A stretch of 64,000 bases of DNA from Lentzea jiangxiensis (GCF_900104175.1 NZ_FNIX01000020.1:62001-126000), one strand, 5' to 3'; positions 7,779-17,374 are shown, counted from the first letter of the stretch. Notes: generated by a model from the sequence alone, not told the origin. A program made the numbers and translations.

Positions 7779-9413
7779 TCAGTGGGCGGCGACGGGCTTG
7801 ACCCTCGGGTTGTCCTCGTCGACGTGGTAGTCCGACGGGTCCGTCTGGTCGGTTCCGTTGAACCACTTGGCCTTGTTGGCGATCAGCGTGACGACCACCG
7901 CGACGAGCAGGTTCACGAACAGCGCGACCATGCCGACGTAGATCTGCGTCGTGGAAGTGCCGAACGGGTGCCAGCCGAAGATCGAGATGTTGCCCAGCGG
8001 CAGCGCGGAGCCGGCGAAGTGCGACTTGCCGATGGCCGGGTTGCCGATGTTGTAGAGCAGCCACATGCCGTAGCCCATGCCGCCGACCCAGCCCGCGACC
8101 AGGCCGTACACGTGGAACCAGCGCGTGTAGAGCGCGATCGCGACCGCGGGCAGCGTCTGCAGGATCATGACGCCGCCGATGAGCTGGAGGTCGATCGAGA
8201 ACTGCGGGTCGACGAACACGATGAACGCCACCGCGCCGAACTTCACGACCAGCGACGCGAGCTTGGCCTGCTTGGCCTCCTCGGCCGGGCTGGCGCTCTT
8301 CTTGATGTACTCCTTGTAGACGTTGCGCGTCCACAGGTTCGCCGCCGCGATCGACATGATCGCCGCCGGCACCAGCGCGCCGATGCCGATGGCCGCGAAC
8401 GCGATGCCCGCGAACCACGACGGGAAGTTCGCGCCGAAGAGCTCGGGGACGATCGTGTTGGTGTCGGGACGGCCGGTCGCCTGGTTGACGATCGGCTTGG
8501 TGCCCGCGCTGATCGCGACGAGGCCGAGCAGTGCGAGCAGACCCAGCAGCAGCGAGTACGCGGGCAGCGCGACCATGTTGCGCTTGATGACGTTGCGCCC
8601 GCGGCTGGCGAGGATGCCGGTCAGCGAGTGCGGGTAGAGGAACAGCGCGAGCGCGGAACCGAGGGCCAGCGTCGCGTACTGCAGCTGGTTGGTGCCGGTC
8701 AGCAGCGTGCCGTCGGCCTTGCTGGGCGTCGCGTCGAACTTGGCCTGCGCGTCGCTGAAGATCTCGCCCCAGCCGCCGAACTTCGCGGGCAGGTAGATGA
8801 TCGCGACGAGGATGACCAGGTAGATCAGGATGTCCTTGACGAACGCGATCAGCGCCGGTGCCCGCAGACCCGACTGGTAGGTGTAGAGCGCGAGGATCAG
8901 GAACGCGATGAACAGCGGCAGGTGGCCGAGGATGCCGGAGCCGTTGAGGCCCATGGACCGCAGCACGGCCTCGAGGCCGACGAGCTGCAGCGCGATGTAC
9001 GGCATGGTCGCGACGATGCCGGTGACGGCGATGATCAGCGCCAGCCAGTGCGAGCCGTAGCGGCCCTTCACGAAGTCGGCGGGCGTGACGTAGCCGTGCA
9101 CGCGGCTGACCGACCACATCCGCACCAGCGGCAGGAAGACGAGCGGGTAGAGGATCACCGTGTACGGCAGCGCGTAGAAGCCGAGCGCACCCGCACCGAA
9201 CATCAACGCCGGCACCGCGACGAAGGTGTAGGCGGTGTAGAGGTCACCGCCGACCAGGAACCACGTGATCCAGCTGCCGAACTTCCGGCCACCGAGACCC
9301 CACTCGTCGAGGTGCTCGAGCGTGTCGCCCTTCTGCCACCGCGCAGCCAGGAAGCCCATCACGGTGACGAGCAGGAAGAGAGCGCTGAAAACGATCAGCT
9401 CGGTCCACTGCAT
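7779..9413 (-). CDS. Sodium:solute symporter, MctP-type monocarboxylate permease
   Basis: A 544-residue SSS-family permease with about 13 membrane helices. It resembles the MctP type that imports short monocarboxylates such as lactate, pyruvate and acetate. Helix-1 and linker features (WGLGGRKFGSWITWFLVGGD) and the central RGRNVIKRN loop are typical. The C-terminal tail is polar. Its ATG overlaps the stop of the upstream DUF3311 gene (TGATG), the usual two-gene arrangement for this family. Position next to pxpA and a secreted pyroglutamyl-peptidase-like gene makes 5-oxoproline, itself a monocarboxylate, a reasonable candidate substrate; this is inference. Confidence 0.88.
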   Translation of the reverse strand: MQWTELIVFSALFLLVTVMGFLAARWQKGDTLEHLDEWGLGGRKFGSWITWFLVGGDLYTAYTFVAVPALMFGAGALGFYALPYTVILYPLVFLPLVRMWSVSRVHGYVTPADFVKGRYGSHWLALIIAVTGIVATMPYIALQLVGLEAVLRSMGLNGSGILGHLPLFIAFLILALYTYQSGLRAPALIAFVKDILIYLVILVAIIYLPAKFGGWGEIFSDAQAKFDATPSKADGTLLTGTNQLQYATLALGSALALFLYPHSLTGILASRGRNVIKRNMVALPAYSLLLGLLALLGLVAISAGTKPIVNQATGRPDTNTIVPELFGANFPSWFAGIAFAAIGIGALVPAAIMSIAAANLWTRNVYKEYIKKSASPAEEAKQAKLASLVVKFGAVAFIVFVDPQFSIDLQLIGGVMILQTLPAVAIALYTRWFHVYGLVAGWVGGMGYGMWLLYNIGNPAIGKSHFAGSALPLGNISIFGWHPFGTSTTQIYVGMVALFVNLLVAVVVTLIANKAKWFNGTDQTDPSDYHVDEDNPRVKPVAAH

Positions 9414-9679
9414 CAGTTCGCTCCCTCGTCCAGGTCGTCCACGCCGAGCTTGTCGGGCTTGCCGGTGGCCACGGGCTCGTCCTTGGTCTTGACGTAGACG
9501 ATCCCGACGCACAGGACGCCGAGCGGCACGAACAGGAACTGGTACCAGTAGAAGAACGGCAGCCCGAAGACGCTGGGCTCGCTCTTGTTGAACCACGGCG
9601 TGATGAGCATGAGCAACGGGAGTATCAGCAGCAGGTTCCAGTTGCTCCAGCGCAAGCCGGTTTTGTGGTCCGACGGCAT
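9413..9679 (-). CDS. DUF3311 small membrane subunit
   Basis: An 88-residue protein with two membrane helices (about 13-33 and 40-63) and a charged C-terminal tail. It matches the DUF3311 family, whose members precede SSS symporter genes and are thought to be accessory subunits, like YhdT beside PanF. Its stop overlaps the symporter ATG. A GAATCGTT half-site at 9751-9758 in the 81-base upstream gap matches the sites in front of pxpA, suggesting shared control by the GntR regulator. Confidence 0.85.
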   Translation of the reverse strand: MPSDHKTGLRWSNWNLLLILPLLMLITPWFNKSEPSVFGLPFFYWYQFLFVPLGVLCVGIVYVKTKDEPVATGKPDKLGVDDLDEGAN

Positions 9680-9760
9680 GGTGGCCCTCCGTGTACGCGG
9701 TGTTGCGCGGATGTTAGGCGTGATGAAGGGTGCCGTCAGCCTCGTGATCGGAATCGTTGC

Positions 9761-10471
9761 CTACGACTTAACGTTTCCTTTGGACTGATGGGCCTCGAGG
9801 CGGGCGACGAGGTCCTGTTCGGCCGCGTCGAAGTACTCCGCGAGCTGGTCGACCGCCTGGGTCGTCCTGCCGTCGTCGAGCAGCTCGACGATCCTGCGGT
9901 TCCACGGCACGTAGGTCTGGTAGAAGTCGTTGATCTCCTGCGCCACCCGGAAGGCCAGCATGAGCTCGGCGAACAACCGGTCGGACTCGTCGCTCAGCCG
10001 GCTGCTGCCCGCGAGCCCGACGATGCCGCGGTGGAACTGGATGTTGGCCTGCCCGGCCCTGGTCCAGTCGTTCTGCTCGGCCCTGGCCACCGCCTGCCGC
10101 ACCGGCGCGCGCACGGCCTCGCGCTGCGCCTCCGCGACGTCGTCCCACAGCCTCAGCGATCCGCACTCGATCACGCGCCGAGCGGCGTAGAGGTCCCTGA
10201 CGTCGGTCCCGCTCGGCCTGCGGACGAAGACGCCGCGGCTGTGCTCGTGCACCAGCAACCGGTCGCGCGTGAGCAACCGGAACGCCTCCCGCAGCGTGTT
10301 GCGGCTGACCCCCAGCGCCCCGCCGATGGCCTCTTCGCTGAGCCGGAGACCGGGCGCGAGGTCACCGTCGAGCACCCGCTCCCGCAGCATGTCGGCGACC
10401 TTCTGCGCGGTGCTCGCCCGCTCCAGGTCGGCTTTGCCCTGAGCCAGCGTCGACACCCACGTCTCGGTCAC
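9761..10471 (-). CDS. GntR-family (FCD) transcription regulator
   Basis: A 236-residue FadR-subfamily regulator. The N-terminal winged helix (residues about 18-85) includes the recognition segment LSEEAIGGALGVSRNTLREAFR. The C-terminal FCD domain (about 95-230) carries the metal/ligand-site histidine in NIQFHRGIVGLAGS. FCD regulators usually respond to organic acids. The gene lies between the symporter operon and divergent pxpA. ATCGTT repeats lie on both sides of it, so it probably controls both units and itself. Confidence 0.88.
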   Translation of the reverse strand: MTETWVSTLAQGKADLERASTAQKVADMLRERVLDGDLAPGLRLSEEAIGGALGVSRNTLREAFRLLTRDRLLVHEHSRGVFVRRPSGTDVRDLYAARRVIECGSLRLWDDVAEAQREAVRAPVRQAVARAEQNDWTRAGQANIQFHRGIVGLAGSSRLSDESDRLFAELMLAFRVAQEINDFYQTYVPWNRRIVELLDDGRTTQAVDQLAEYFDAAEQDLVARLEAHQSKGNVKS

Positions 10472-10491
10472 CCGCCAAGTCTATTTGCAGG

Positions 10492-10536
10492 ATCGTTTAA
10501 TTGCCCTATCGTAGAATCGTTCAACAATCCAACGAT
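10492..10536 (+). promoter_or_regulatory. Candidate GntR operator upstream of pxpA
   Basis: In the 95-base divergent region, an inverted repeat ATCGTT (10516-10521)/AACGAT (10531-10536) is preceded by a third ATCGTT at 10492-10497. The extended forms GGATCGTTTAAT and GAATCGTTCAAC are alike. GAATCGTT recurs at 9751-9758 before the symporter operon. Confidence 0.55.
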
Positions 10537-10566
10537 CTGGAGAACGGGCGGAGGTGGAGTGCGGTC

Positions 10567-11346
10567 ATGGACCTGAACGCGGACCTGGGAGAGGGCTTCG
10601 GACGGTGGACGCTGGGATCGGACGAGGCCCTGATGTCCGTGGTGACCAGCGCGAACATCGCCTGCGGCTACCACGCCGGCGACGCGGACACGATGCGCGA
10701 AGTGTGCGCGCTCGCCGCCTCCGCGGGCGTGGCCGTCGGGGCTCACGTCGGGTACCGCGACCTGGCCGGGTTCGGTCGGCGATTCATCGACGTGGCGCCC
10801 GAGACGCTGACCAACGAGGTGCTGGCTCAGCTCGGGGCCTTGTCGGTGTTCGCCCGGGCCGCCGGGACCCGGGTGTCGTACGTGAAGCCCCACGGGGCGT
10901 TGTACAACGCTCTGGTCCGGCACGAGGCCCAAGCCGATGCCGTCGTGGACGCCGTCCGGTTGTTCGACCCCGGGCTGGCAGTTCTCGGCCCGCCGGGAGC
11001 CGTGTGGCTGAAGCGCGCGTCCGTCGCCGGGTTGCGGGTGTGGCACGAGGCCTTCGCTGATCGGGCCTACACGTCCGCCGGCACCCTGGTGCCCCGTTCC
11101 GAGCCCGGTGCCGTGTTGCGGGATCCCGCCGAGATCGCTGCCCGGTGCGTGGTGCTGGCCACCGAGGGGTGGGTTCGCAGCGTTTCCGGGCGGCCGGTCC
11201 GGATCGCCGCCGACTCGATCTGCCTGCACGGCGACACGGGTGGGGCTGTCGAGATCGCCCGGGCCGTCCGGGCCGCCCTGGAGGGGGCCGGGGTCGACGT
11301 GGGGCGGGTCGAGGGTCCGCTTCGGCACGCCCGGCAGGCCGGGTGA
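10567..11346 (+). CDS. pxpA: 5-oxoprolinase subunit A (LamB/YcsF family)
   Basis: A 259-residue PxpA protein of normal length. It starts with the hallmark MDLNADLGEGFG and carries SANIACGYHAGD, GAHVGYRDLAGFGRR and YVKPHGALYN. PxpA works with PxpB and PxpC to open 5-oxoproline (pyroglutamate) to glutamate using ATP. Neither pxpB nor pxpC is in this window, which is unusual because they are normally adjacent. The ATG has GGAG seven bases upstream. The gene diverges from the GntR gene and converges on the ROK kinase. Confidence 0.92.
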   Translation: MDLNADLGEGFGRWTLGSDEALMSVVTSANIACGYHAGDADTMREVCALAASAGVAVGAHVGYRDLAGFGRRFIDVAPETLTNEVLAQLGALSVFARAAGTRVSYVKPHGALYNALVRHEAQADAVVDAVRLFDPGLAVLGPPGAVWLKRASVAGLRVWHEAFADRAYTSAGTLVPRSEPGAVLRDPAEIAARCVVLATEGWVRSVSGRPVRIAADSICLHGDTGGAVEIARAVRAALEGAGVDVGRVEGPLRHARQAG

Positions 11347-11369
11347 GGGACCTTCGGGTCCCTGCGCGC

Positions 11370-12257
11370 CTACCGCACCAGCGCGGCCGCGCCCACCAGG
11401 CCCGCCTCGCCGCCGAGCTGCGCCGGGCGCACCTCCAGATCCGCCAGGTACGACAGACCGGCGTGCGCCTTCAGGGTGCGGCGCACCGGCTCGAAGAGCA
11501 GCTCCCCCGCCTGCGCCACGCCGCCGCCGATGACGGCGAGGTCCAGGTCGCACAGCGCGGCGGCACCCGCGATGGCCATTCCCACCGCGGCGCCTGCTCG
11601 GTCGAAGGCCGCCAGCGCGACCTCTTCTCCCGCGAGGGCCGCGGCCGCGAGGTGGGCGGCGTCGGCGCGTTCCGGTGCCTGCCACCCCGCTCGGCGGGCC
11701 CAGGCGACCATGCGCGGGCCGCCCGCGACTGTTTCGGCACAGCCTCGGCCGCCGCAGGTGCAGGGGGCGCCGTCGGCCTCCACCACGATGTGACCGATGT
11801 GCCCCGCGTTGCCCGTCCGGCCGCCGAAGGGGCGGCCGTTCAGGACCAGGCCGCCGCCCACGCCCGTGGAGACGACCAGGCCGACCATGAAGTCGCTGCC
11901 CCGGCCCGCGCCCCGGCGGTGTTCGCCGAGGGCCATGCAGACGCCGTCGCCGGCCAGTTCCACGGGAACGTCCGGGAAGAGCGACGCCACCGAGGAGCGC
12001 AGCGGGAAGTCCTGCCAGGCAGGGACGTTGATCGGGGACACGGTGCCGCGGACGGTGTCCACGGGGCCCGCCGAGCCGATGCCCACGCCGGTGACCCTCG
12101 TGTCCCCGACGACCTCGGAGATCAGGGCGACCACCGCGTCCCACGGGTCCTCGGGCGTGGGGACCCTGGAGGAGCGCACCACGGCGCCGGTCGGGTCCAC
12201 CAGGGCCGCGGCGATCTTGGTGCCGCCGAAGTCCAGTGCCAGCACCAGATCAGTCAC
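11370..12257 (-). CDS. ROK-family sugar kinase
   Basis: A 295-residue kinase of the ROK family (glucokinase, N-acetylmannosamine kinase and relatives). The phosphate-binding LALDFGGTK is at residues 6-14, a GVGGG loop lies mid-protein, and the zinc motif CTCGGRGCAE is intact. The sugar-contacting GNAGHIGH segment precedes it. There is no N-terminal helix-turn-helix, so it is an enzyme rather than a ROK repressor. The GTG start overlaps the stop of the GH38-like gene (GTGA), so both are made together. The exact hexose substrate cannot be read from sequence. Confidence 0.9.
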   Translation of the reverse strand: MTDLVLALDFGGTKIAAALVDPTGAVVRSSRVPTPEDPWDAVVALISEVVGDTRVTGVGIGSAGPVDTVRGTVSPINVPAWQDFPLRSSVASLFPDVPVELAGDGVCMALGEHRRGAGRGSDFMVGLVVSTGVGGGLVLNGRPFGGRTGNAGHIGHIVVEADGAPCTCGGRGCAETVAGGPRMVAWARRAGWQAPERADAAHLAAAALAGEEVALAAFDRAGAAVGMAIAGAAALCDLDLAVIGGGVAQAGELLFEPVRRTLKAHAGLSYLADLEVRPAQLGGEAGLVGAAALVR

Positions 12258-14437
12258 GGTCGTGGATGGTAACCAGCCACTTCCACGCGGACGGGGGCAG
12301 TGGTGCGGACCAGGTCGCCCGCGGTCACGCGGACGACGGCCGACCAGGTGCCCGGGGTGGCCCACGGAGGGGCGCAGACCGTGAAGCCGAGCGGCAGGCG
12401 GCCCCGGGCCGGGAGGAGGCCGCCGACGCAGAACGGGCCGACCAGGTCCCAGGTCGAGCGCGGTGAGAGCACTCGTGCCTGCACCGGCAGGTCGCCGTGG
12501 GCGCCGGAGGCCATGACCACGCGGAGCTGCGACGACTCGCCCGGCCGCACGGTGACCGACGACGGCGAGGAGGCGACCCAGAGCACTTCGACCGGGTCCT
12601 CGGCGTCCCACTCGGGAACGGTCAGCAGGGCCACGTCGTACACCTCGAACGGCAGGCCCTCCAGCGTCGCGCGGACCGGGTGGCAGCCGGGTGTGCGGGG
12701 TGGCCGGAGACCCACCTCGGCGGAGACGTAGCCGCCTGCCGGGAGCGTCACGGGCAGCGCCCCCCACGACGCCGACCAGCCGCCGGGCAGAGTCAGGCGG
12801 ACGGTCGCGGTGAACGCCTCGGCGTTGGACACGACGACGACGCGCAGGCGGGTGGGGCCGAGGACCTCCAGGTGGACGTTGGCGGGCAGGCCGCCCAGCG
12901 GTGCCGGTTCGTGCAGCCAGTAGCGCGCGAAGATCGGCGTGACGGCCGGTTCGACGGGGCCGAGCGGCGGTCCGGCCGGTGACAGGCGGGACACCTCGGC
13001 GTCCAGGGTGCCGGTGGCGGGTGAACGGGAACCCAGCACCCCCACCAGCGGTGACGGGTTCAGGTGGGGCACGTCGTGCCACAGGGTGAAGGCCGTGGAG
13101 CCGACCATCCTCTCCCCGACCTCGCTGTGCCAGACGGTCACCGGGCCGATCAGGCGCGGCGCCTCGAGCGGTGGACCGTCCACGGCGATGAGGGACGCGA
13201 TCGGGTCGTACGACAGGACGTGGTGAGCGGATGCGATCTCCGTGCCGTAGCCGCGCTTCCAGCCGTGGTCGATGTCGTCCTCGACCAACGAGTAGGTGCG
13301 CCATCCGTGCGCCGGCACATCGCGCGCCAGGAACGTCACCGTCACGCCGTCGATCAACGTCGGCAGAGCGGCGCCCTCGAACTCCACGTGCACGTTACGA
13401 GCTGATGGCAGGTGCACGGACACGATGTGGCTGCACGGCGAGGGCAACGGGTTCCACACCACGACCGACGAGTCCACAGCGGACGTCAGGGCGTCCAGGG
13501 AACGCGAGACGACGTCGGTCTGCAGGTCGAAGGCCTCCCGCGGGTGTGCCAGGGCGGCACGGGCGAGAGCGGCGGAGGGGAAGGCCGCCCCGGTCAGGCG
13601 CGCGGCGTGCGTGGCGAAGACGGCGGCAGGTGAGTCGTCCGCCGGAGCGCGAGGCACCGGAACGGATCCGCGCACGTAGTAGTCGCGCGGCAACGAGCAG
13701 ACGACCCGTGGCCACGTGTAGCGCGCGTTCCAGTCGTGGTGGATCGCGGTCACCCACGGGTTCGGAGCGGCCTGAGGTGTCCCGACCGGCAGCATCACGT
13801 GCGGCGCGGCGGCGAAAGGCCGCAGCTCCAGGAACGACGAGTACACCGAACGCTCGGCCTCGCCCAGCGAAGCAGCCACGAGCGGCGATCCGGCAGGCAG
13901 TGACGACAGCAACGGCCGCACACCGACCACGTTGGACGCCGAGCCCACGACCTCGACGCGGCCCTCGGCGATCAGTCGCAGCAGCGACGAGCGGTGCTGC
14001 GGGAACGTGTCCCAGTACGGCTGCAGCAGCTCCACCGACGTCACCGTGAACCGGTAGGCGGGATCAGTCAGGGCCAGGTCCAGGTGGGCCCGCAGCGCGG
14101 CGAACGGCGCGTCCCCGGCGACGTGCCCGACGAGGTGCACCGTCCACCCCGGAGTGCCCACCACCAGCGAGAACGTGCACGACTCCTCGCCGGCCGCGGA
14201 CCTCACGACGGCCCGGGCGGGCACCACGGCGCCGGGCGCGTGCTCGGAGACGTCGACACCGAGCTCGTAGCCGAACGGGCCCGGCGGCAGCGCGCCGCCG
14301 TGCCGCGGCGAGTGCAGGCCGGGGCCGGAGACGTGCGCGTGCACCGGCCCCGCCGGAGCGGGCGAGGTCAGCCGCACCACCTGCAGCGGCGCGGTCCGAG
14401 GCCCGACGAACAGCTCGGTCGACTCGGCGGCGGTCAC
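12254..14437 (-). CDS. Degenerate GH38 alpha-mannosidase-like protein
   Basis: A 727-residue protein related to GH38 mannosidases with a C-terminal NEW3-like beta domain. The middle (VVVWNPLPSPCSHIVSVHL) and beta-sandwich parts are recognisable. The catalytic N-terminal domain is collapsed: the family's HxHxD metal site is replaced by GHVAGDAPF, and much of the barrel is missing between YWDTFPQHRSSLLRLIAEG and the AIHHDWNARYTWPR segment. Family members usually exceed 1,000 residues. The open frame is intact, so it may be a non-catalytic binding protein or an eroding gene. The start is GTG at 14437. It is coupled to the downstream ROK kinase. Confidence 0.65.
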   Translation of the reverse strand: MTAAESTELFVGPRTAPLQVVRLTSPAPAGPVHAHVSGPGLHSPRHGGALPPGPFGYELGVDVSEHAPGAVVPARAVVRSAAGEESCTFSLVVGTPGWTVHLVGHVAGDAPFAALRAHLDLALTDPAYRFTVTSVELLQPYWDTFPQHRSSLLRLIAEGRVEVVGSASNVVGVRPLLSSLPAGSPLVAASLGEAERSVYSSFLELRPFAAAPHVMLPVGTPQAAPNPWVTAIHHDWNARYTWPRVVCSLPRDYYVRGSVPVPRAPADDSPAAVFATHAARLTGAAFPSAALARAALAHPREAFDLQTDVVSRSLDALTSAVDSSVVVWNPLPSPCSHIVSVHLPSARNVHVEFEGAALPTLIDGVTVTFLARDVPAHGWRTYSLVEDDIDHGWKRGYGTEIASAHHVLSYDPIASLIAVDGPPLEAPRLIGPVTVWHSEVGERMVGSTAFTLWHDVPHLNPSPLVGVLGSRSPATGTLDAEVSRLSPAGPPLGPVEPAVTPIFARYWLHEPAPLGGLPANVHLEVLGPTRLRVVVVSNAEAFTATVRLTLPGGWSASWGALPVTLPAGGYVSAEVGLRPPRTPGCHPVRATLEGLPFEVYDVALLTVPEWDAEDPVEVLWVASSPSSVTVRPGESSQLRVVMASGAHGDLPVQARVLSPRSTWDLVGPFCVGGLLPARGRLPLGFTVCAPPWATPGTWSAVVRVTAGDLVRTTAPVRVEVAGYHPRP

Positions 14438-14490
14438 CGGTCGATCGCACCACTGATCACCAACCGGCGGAATACCCCGATGGTGGAGTC

Positions 14491-16599
14491 CTACCGCTTC
14501 AACATCCGGGTGAGGCCGGCCGCCACGGTCGTCGCCAGGATCCAGCCCGTCACGATCAGGCCCGACGCGATCCACTGCGACGCGCCCGGCGTCTGCCAGC
14601 GGTTCTTGTTGCCGAAGTCGACGATCGGCACCACCAGGTCGATCGTGTAGAGCCACGCGTTCCACGGCAGGTGGTCGTCCTCGTTGATCTCCACCAGCGG
14701 CCCCTTGAACTCGAACCACAGGCTGCCCACCAGCCACGCCGCGATCAGCCACCCGAGTGCGCGCGCCGGGCGGTAGCCGTAGCCGACCATCGACCGCTGC
14801 AGGAAGCTCCACAGCAGCACCAGGGGCCCGAAGAACCGCATGCCCTCGGCGACCGCGCGGTACCGCAGGCGTTGCTTCTCGATGAGCACCGTGGAGGCGT
14901 GCTCCTCGTTGCCCGCGGCGGTCAGCATCTCGGCGAAGTGGTCGTACGGGCGCGGGTGGTAGCTGCGCCGCATCGCCTGCCGCAGCCAGCGCAGCCGCCG
15001 CTGCACCTGGGCGTCGTCGCGCAGGTCGATCGGGTAGGCGAGCGAGTCGTAGCGGAAGTCGTCGAGGTCGATGAACCCGGTGGCGTTCCAGAAGTTCTCG
15101 TTGTCGTCCAACGACGTGCAGCGCGCCTGCCGCAGCGTCACCAGGCCCTTGGGCGGCGACACGACGTTGAGCATCAGCTCCTGGGCCTGCATGCCCATGG
15201 CGTTCAACGCGTGGCTGTCGAGCTTGTAGCCGAGCACCGCGCCGTTGAAGTTCGCCATGCGGCCGATCACCGCACGACGGCAGCGCACGCCGCCGTGCGC
15301 CACGAACTCCTTGTCGCCGCGCGCGCAGATGAGGTCGCGGCCGATCGTGGCGCCGCCGATGTCGAGCGACGGCTTCTCGCGCGGCTGGTGCCGGTACTTG
15401 CCCGGCCTCGTCAGCCTGCTGCCGCGCAGGTCGAGGTTCGCGCCGACGGTGATGCCGCGCAGCTCCAAGCCACCGGACACGTCCGACTCGCGCACCACGA
15501 AGTTGCTGCCGATCTGGGAGCGGTTGGCCAGCACGGCATCGGCGGCCGGGTTGGCCACGGTGGCCCGTTCGACCGTGATGCTGCCGCGGACGTGCGTGTC
15601 GACCATGCGCAGCTGGCCCCTGATCTTCACGCCGCGCCCGACGACGTCACCGCCGATCTCCGCGCCGTCGACGTGCAACGCGCGGCCGGAACCGGTCGGG
15701 TCGGTGCCGACCGAGTTCGGCGACACGGCGTCCAGAACAGCTTCCGCCAGCGAGAACGTGCCGCCGATCTTCGCGTTCACGGCGCGGATGGTGCCCTGGC
15801 TCGTGAAGCCGCGGTCGAGCTCCAGGTCGCCCGAGACGTCCACGCGGTCGAGGAAGAGCGTCGCGGACGGGTCGGCGTGCGGGTCGCTGGTGGGCTTGAA
15901 GTTCGTGCCCCGCGAGAGGACCGCGCCGCTGAGCGAGAGCGTCGAGCTGATCCGCGCGTTGGCCAGGAACACCACGCCGTGCGAGGTGAACGCGCCCAGC
16001 AGGTTGCCGCCGACCTGCATGCCGTTGCCGTTCAACGTGAAACCGTCGGCGTTCTCCAGCACCGCGCTGCCGAGGTTGACGTTGCCGCCGATGCGCGCCC
16101 CCGCGAGCCGCACCTCGCCCTCGGTGGTGATGCCGAACCCGAGCAGCGCCCCGGCGACCGTCAGCCGGTCACCGTGCAGGCACAGCTCGCCCGGCACGCT
16201 GAACCTGCTGTCGCGCAACAACACCGAGCCCGCGATCTCGGCGTCGGTCAGGTCCGCCAGGCCGGTGACGGTGCAGCCGAGCAACGACACGTCGTTGCTG
16301 CTGTGCAGGTTTCGCGCCGCCAGCCCCGGCAGGTCGCACTCGCTGAACGAGATGCCGGCGAGGTTCGCCTGGCGCAGGTCCGGCGCCGCCTCGAACTGGC
16401 AGCGCTCGAACTCGAGCACGTACGGCACCTCGACCGCGCGCAGGTCCAGCACGTCGGTGACCACGCGGTCCACGACGCGGATGACGGGCGGGGTGCTCGG
16501 CTTGCGCCGGGGCAGCCGCCACCCGCCACCACCTGAGTTGTCGTTCTCCCCCAGCAGTCCCCGCAGCACCTCGGCCGCGGCGACTCTCCCCCTCGCCAC
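14491..16599 (-). CDS. Beta-helix (pentapeptide-like) membrane protein
   Basis: A 702-residue protein. Residues about 45-500 form many imperfect 20-25-residue repeats (GGNVNLGSAVL, GDLELDRGF, GGTFSLAEAVL, GANLDLRGS) that predict a right-handed beta-helix like bactofilin or pentapeptide proteins. A helical linker follows (about 520-600), then about three membrane helices near 612-630, 648-663 and 676-697. Streptomyces relatives are often labelled oxidoreductase without evidence; no redox motif is visible. It starts GTG seven bases after the glnQ-like stop and may be part of the transporter operon. Function unknown. Confidence 0.7.
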   Translation of the reverse strand: MARGRVAAAEVLRGLLGENDNSGGGGWRLPRRKPSTPPVIRVVDRVVTDVLDLRAVEVPYVLEFERCQFEAAPDLRQANLAGISFSECDLPGLAARNLHSSNDVSLLGCTVTGLADLTDAEIAGSVLLRDSRFSVPGELCLHGDRLTVAGALLGFGITTEGEVRLAGARIGGNVNLGSAVLENADGFTLNGNGMQVGGNLLGAFTSHGVVFLANARISSTLSLSGAVLSRGTNFKPTSDPHADPSATLFLDRVDVSGDLELDRGFTSQGTIRAVNAKIGGTFSLAEAVLDAVSPNSVGTDPTGSGRALHVDGAEIGGDVVGRGVKIRGQLRMVDTHVRGSITVERATVANPAADAVLANRSQIGSNFVVRESDVSGGLELRGITVGANLDLRGSRLTRPGKYRHQPREKPSLDIGGATIGRDLICARGDKEFVAHGGVRCRRAVIGRMANFNGAVLGYKLDSHALNAMGMQAQELMLNVVSPPKGLVTLRQARCTSLDDNENFWNATGFIDLDDFRYDSLAYPIDLRDDAQVQRRLRWLRQAMRRSYHPRPYDHFAEMLTAAGNEEHASTVLIEKQRLRYRAVAEGMRFFGPLVLLWSFLQRSMVGYGYRPARALGWLIAAWLVGSLWFEFKGPLVEINEDDHLPWNAWLYTIDLVVPIVDFGNKNRWQTPGASQWIASGLIVTGWILATTVAAGLTRMLKR

Positions 16600-16606
16600 G
16601 CGCGAC

Positions 16607-17374
16607 CTAGACCGGGTCGCTCGGGCCGTGGTGCGTCGGGTCGAGCACGCGGGCCAGGAACTCCTGGGTGCGCGGTTCCTGCGGGTTGCCGATCACGTCG
16701 GCCGCCGGGCCCTCCTCGACGATGTAGCCGCCGTCCATGAAGATCACCTTGTCGGCGACCTCGCGGGCGAACTGCATCTCGTGCGTGACGACCAGCATCG
16801 TCATGCCCTCGTCGGCGAGCTGGCGCATCACGCCGAGGACGTCACCGACGAGCTCGGGGTCGAGCGCCGAGGTCGGCTCGTCGAACAGCATCACCTCGGG
16901 GTCCATCGACAGCGCGCGGGCGATCGCCACGCGCTGCTGCTGGCCGCCGGAGAGCTGCGCGGGCATCGAGTGCGCCTTCTCGCTCAGCCCGACGCGCTCG
17001 AGGTTGTGCAGCGCGATCTTGCTCGACTCCTCCTCGGAGCGCTTGAGGACCTTGCGCTGCGCCACCGTGAGGTTCGCCAGCACGTTGAGGTGCGAGAACA
17101 GGTTGAAGCCCTGGAAGACCATGCCGATCTTGGTCCGGGCGGAGTCGATGTCGACGTCCGGGTCGGTCAGCTCGGTGCCGTTGACGACGATCTTGCCGCC
17201 GTTCGGCTCCTCCAGGACGTTCACGCAGCGCAGCAGCGTCGACTTGCCGGAACCGGACGGGCCGATGATGCAGACCACGTCGCCGCGGTTGACCTTCAGG
17301 TCGATGTTCTTGAGGACTTCCAGCGGGCCGAACGACTTCTTCAGCCCGGTGATCTCGACGGCGACGTCGCTCAT
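16607..17374 (-). CDS. Polar amino-acid ABC transporter ATPase (GlnQ/GluA type)
   Basis: A 255-residue ATPase. Walker [10 protein letters not shown] is at residues 38-46, the signature LSGGQQQR near 145, Walker [14 protein letters not shown] near 165 and the switch His (VVTHEM) near 200. It powers uptake of glutamate, glutamine or a similar amino acid. The ATG overlaps the permease stop (ATGA). The same operon provides permease and binding protein. Confidence 0.95.
   Translation of the reverse strand: MSDVAVEITGLKKSFGPLEVLKNIDLKVNRGDVVCIIGPSGSGKSTLLRCVNVLEEPNGGKIVVNGTELTDPDVDIDSARTKIGMVFQGFNLFSHLNVLANLTVAQRKVLKRSEEESSKIALHNLERVGLSEKAHSMPAQLSGGQQQRVAIARALSMDPEVMLFDEPTSALDPELVGDVLGVMRQLADEGMTMLVVTHEMQFAREVADKVIFMDGGYIVEEGPAADVIGNPQEPRTQEFLARVLDPTHHGPSDPV

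Noticed and set aside
11370-13304. Single 644-codon protein fusing the ROK kinase to upstream sequence
   Set aside because: The upstream part is an out-of-frame reading of the GH38-like gene; the ROK domain begins at GTG 12257.
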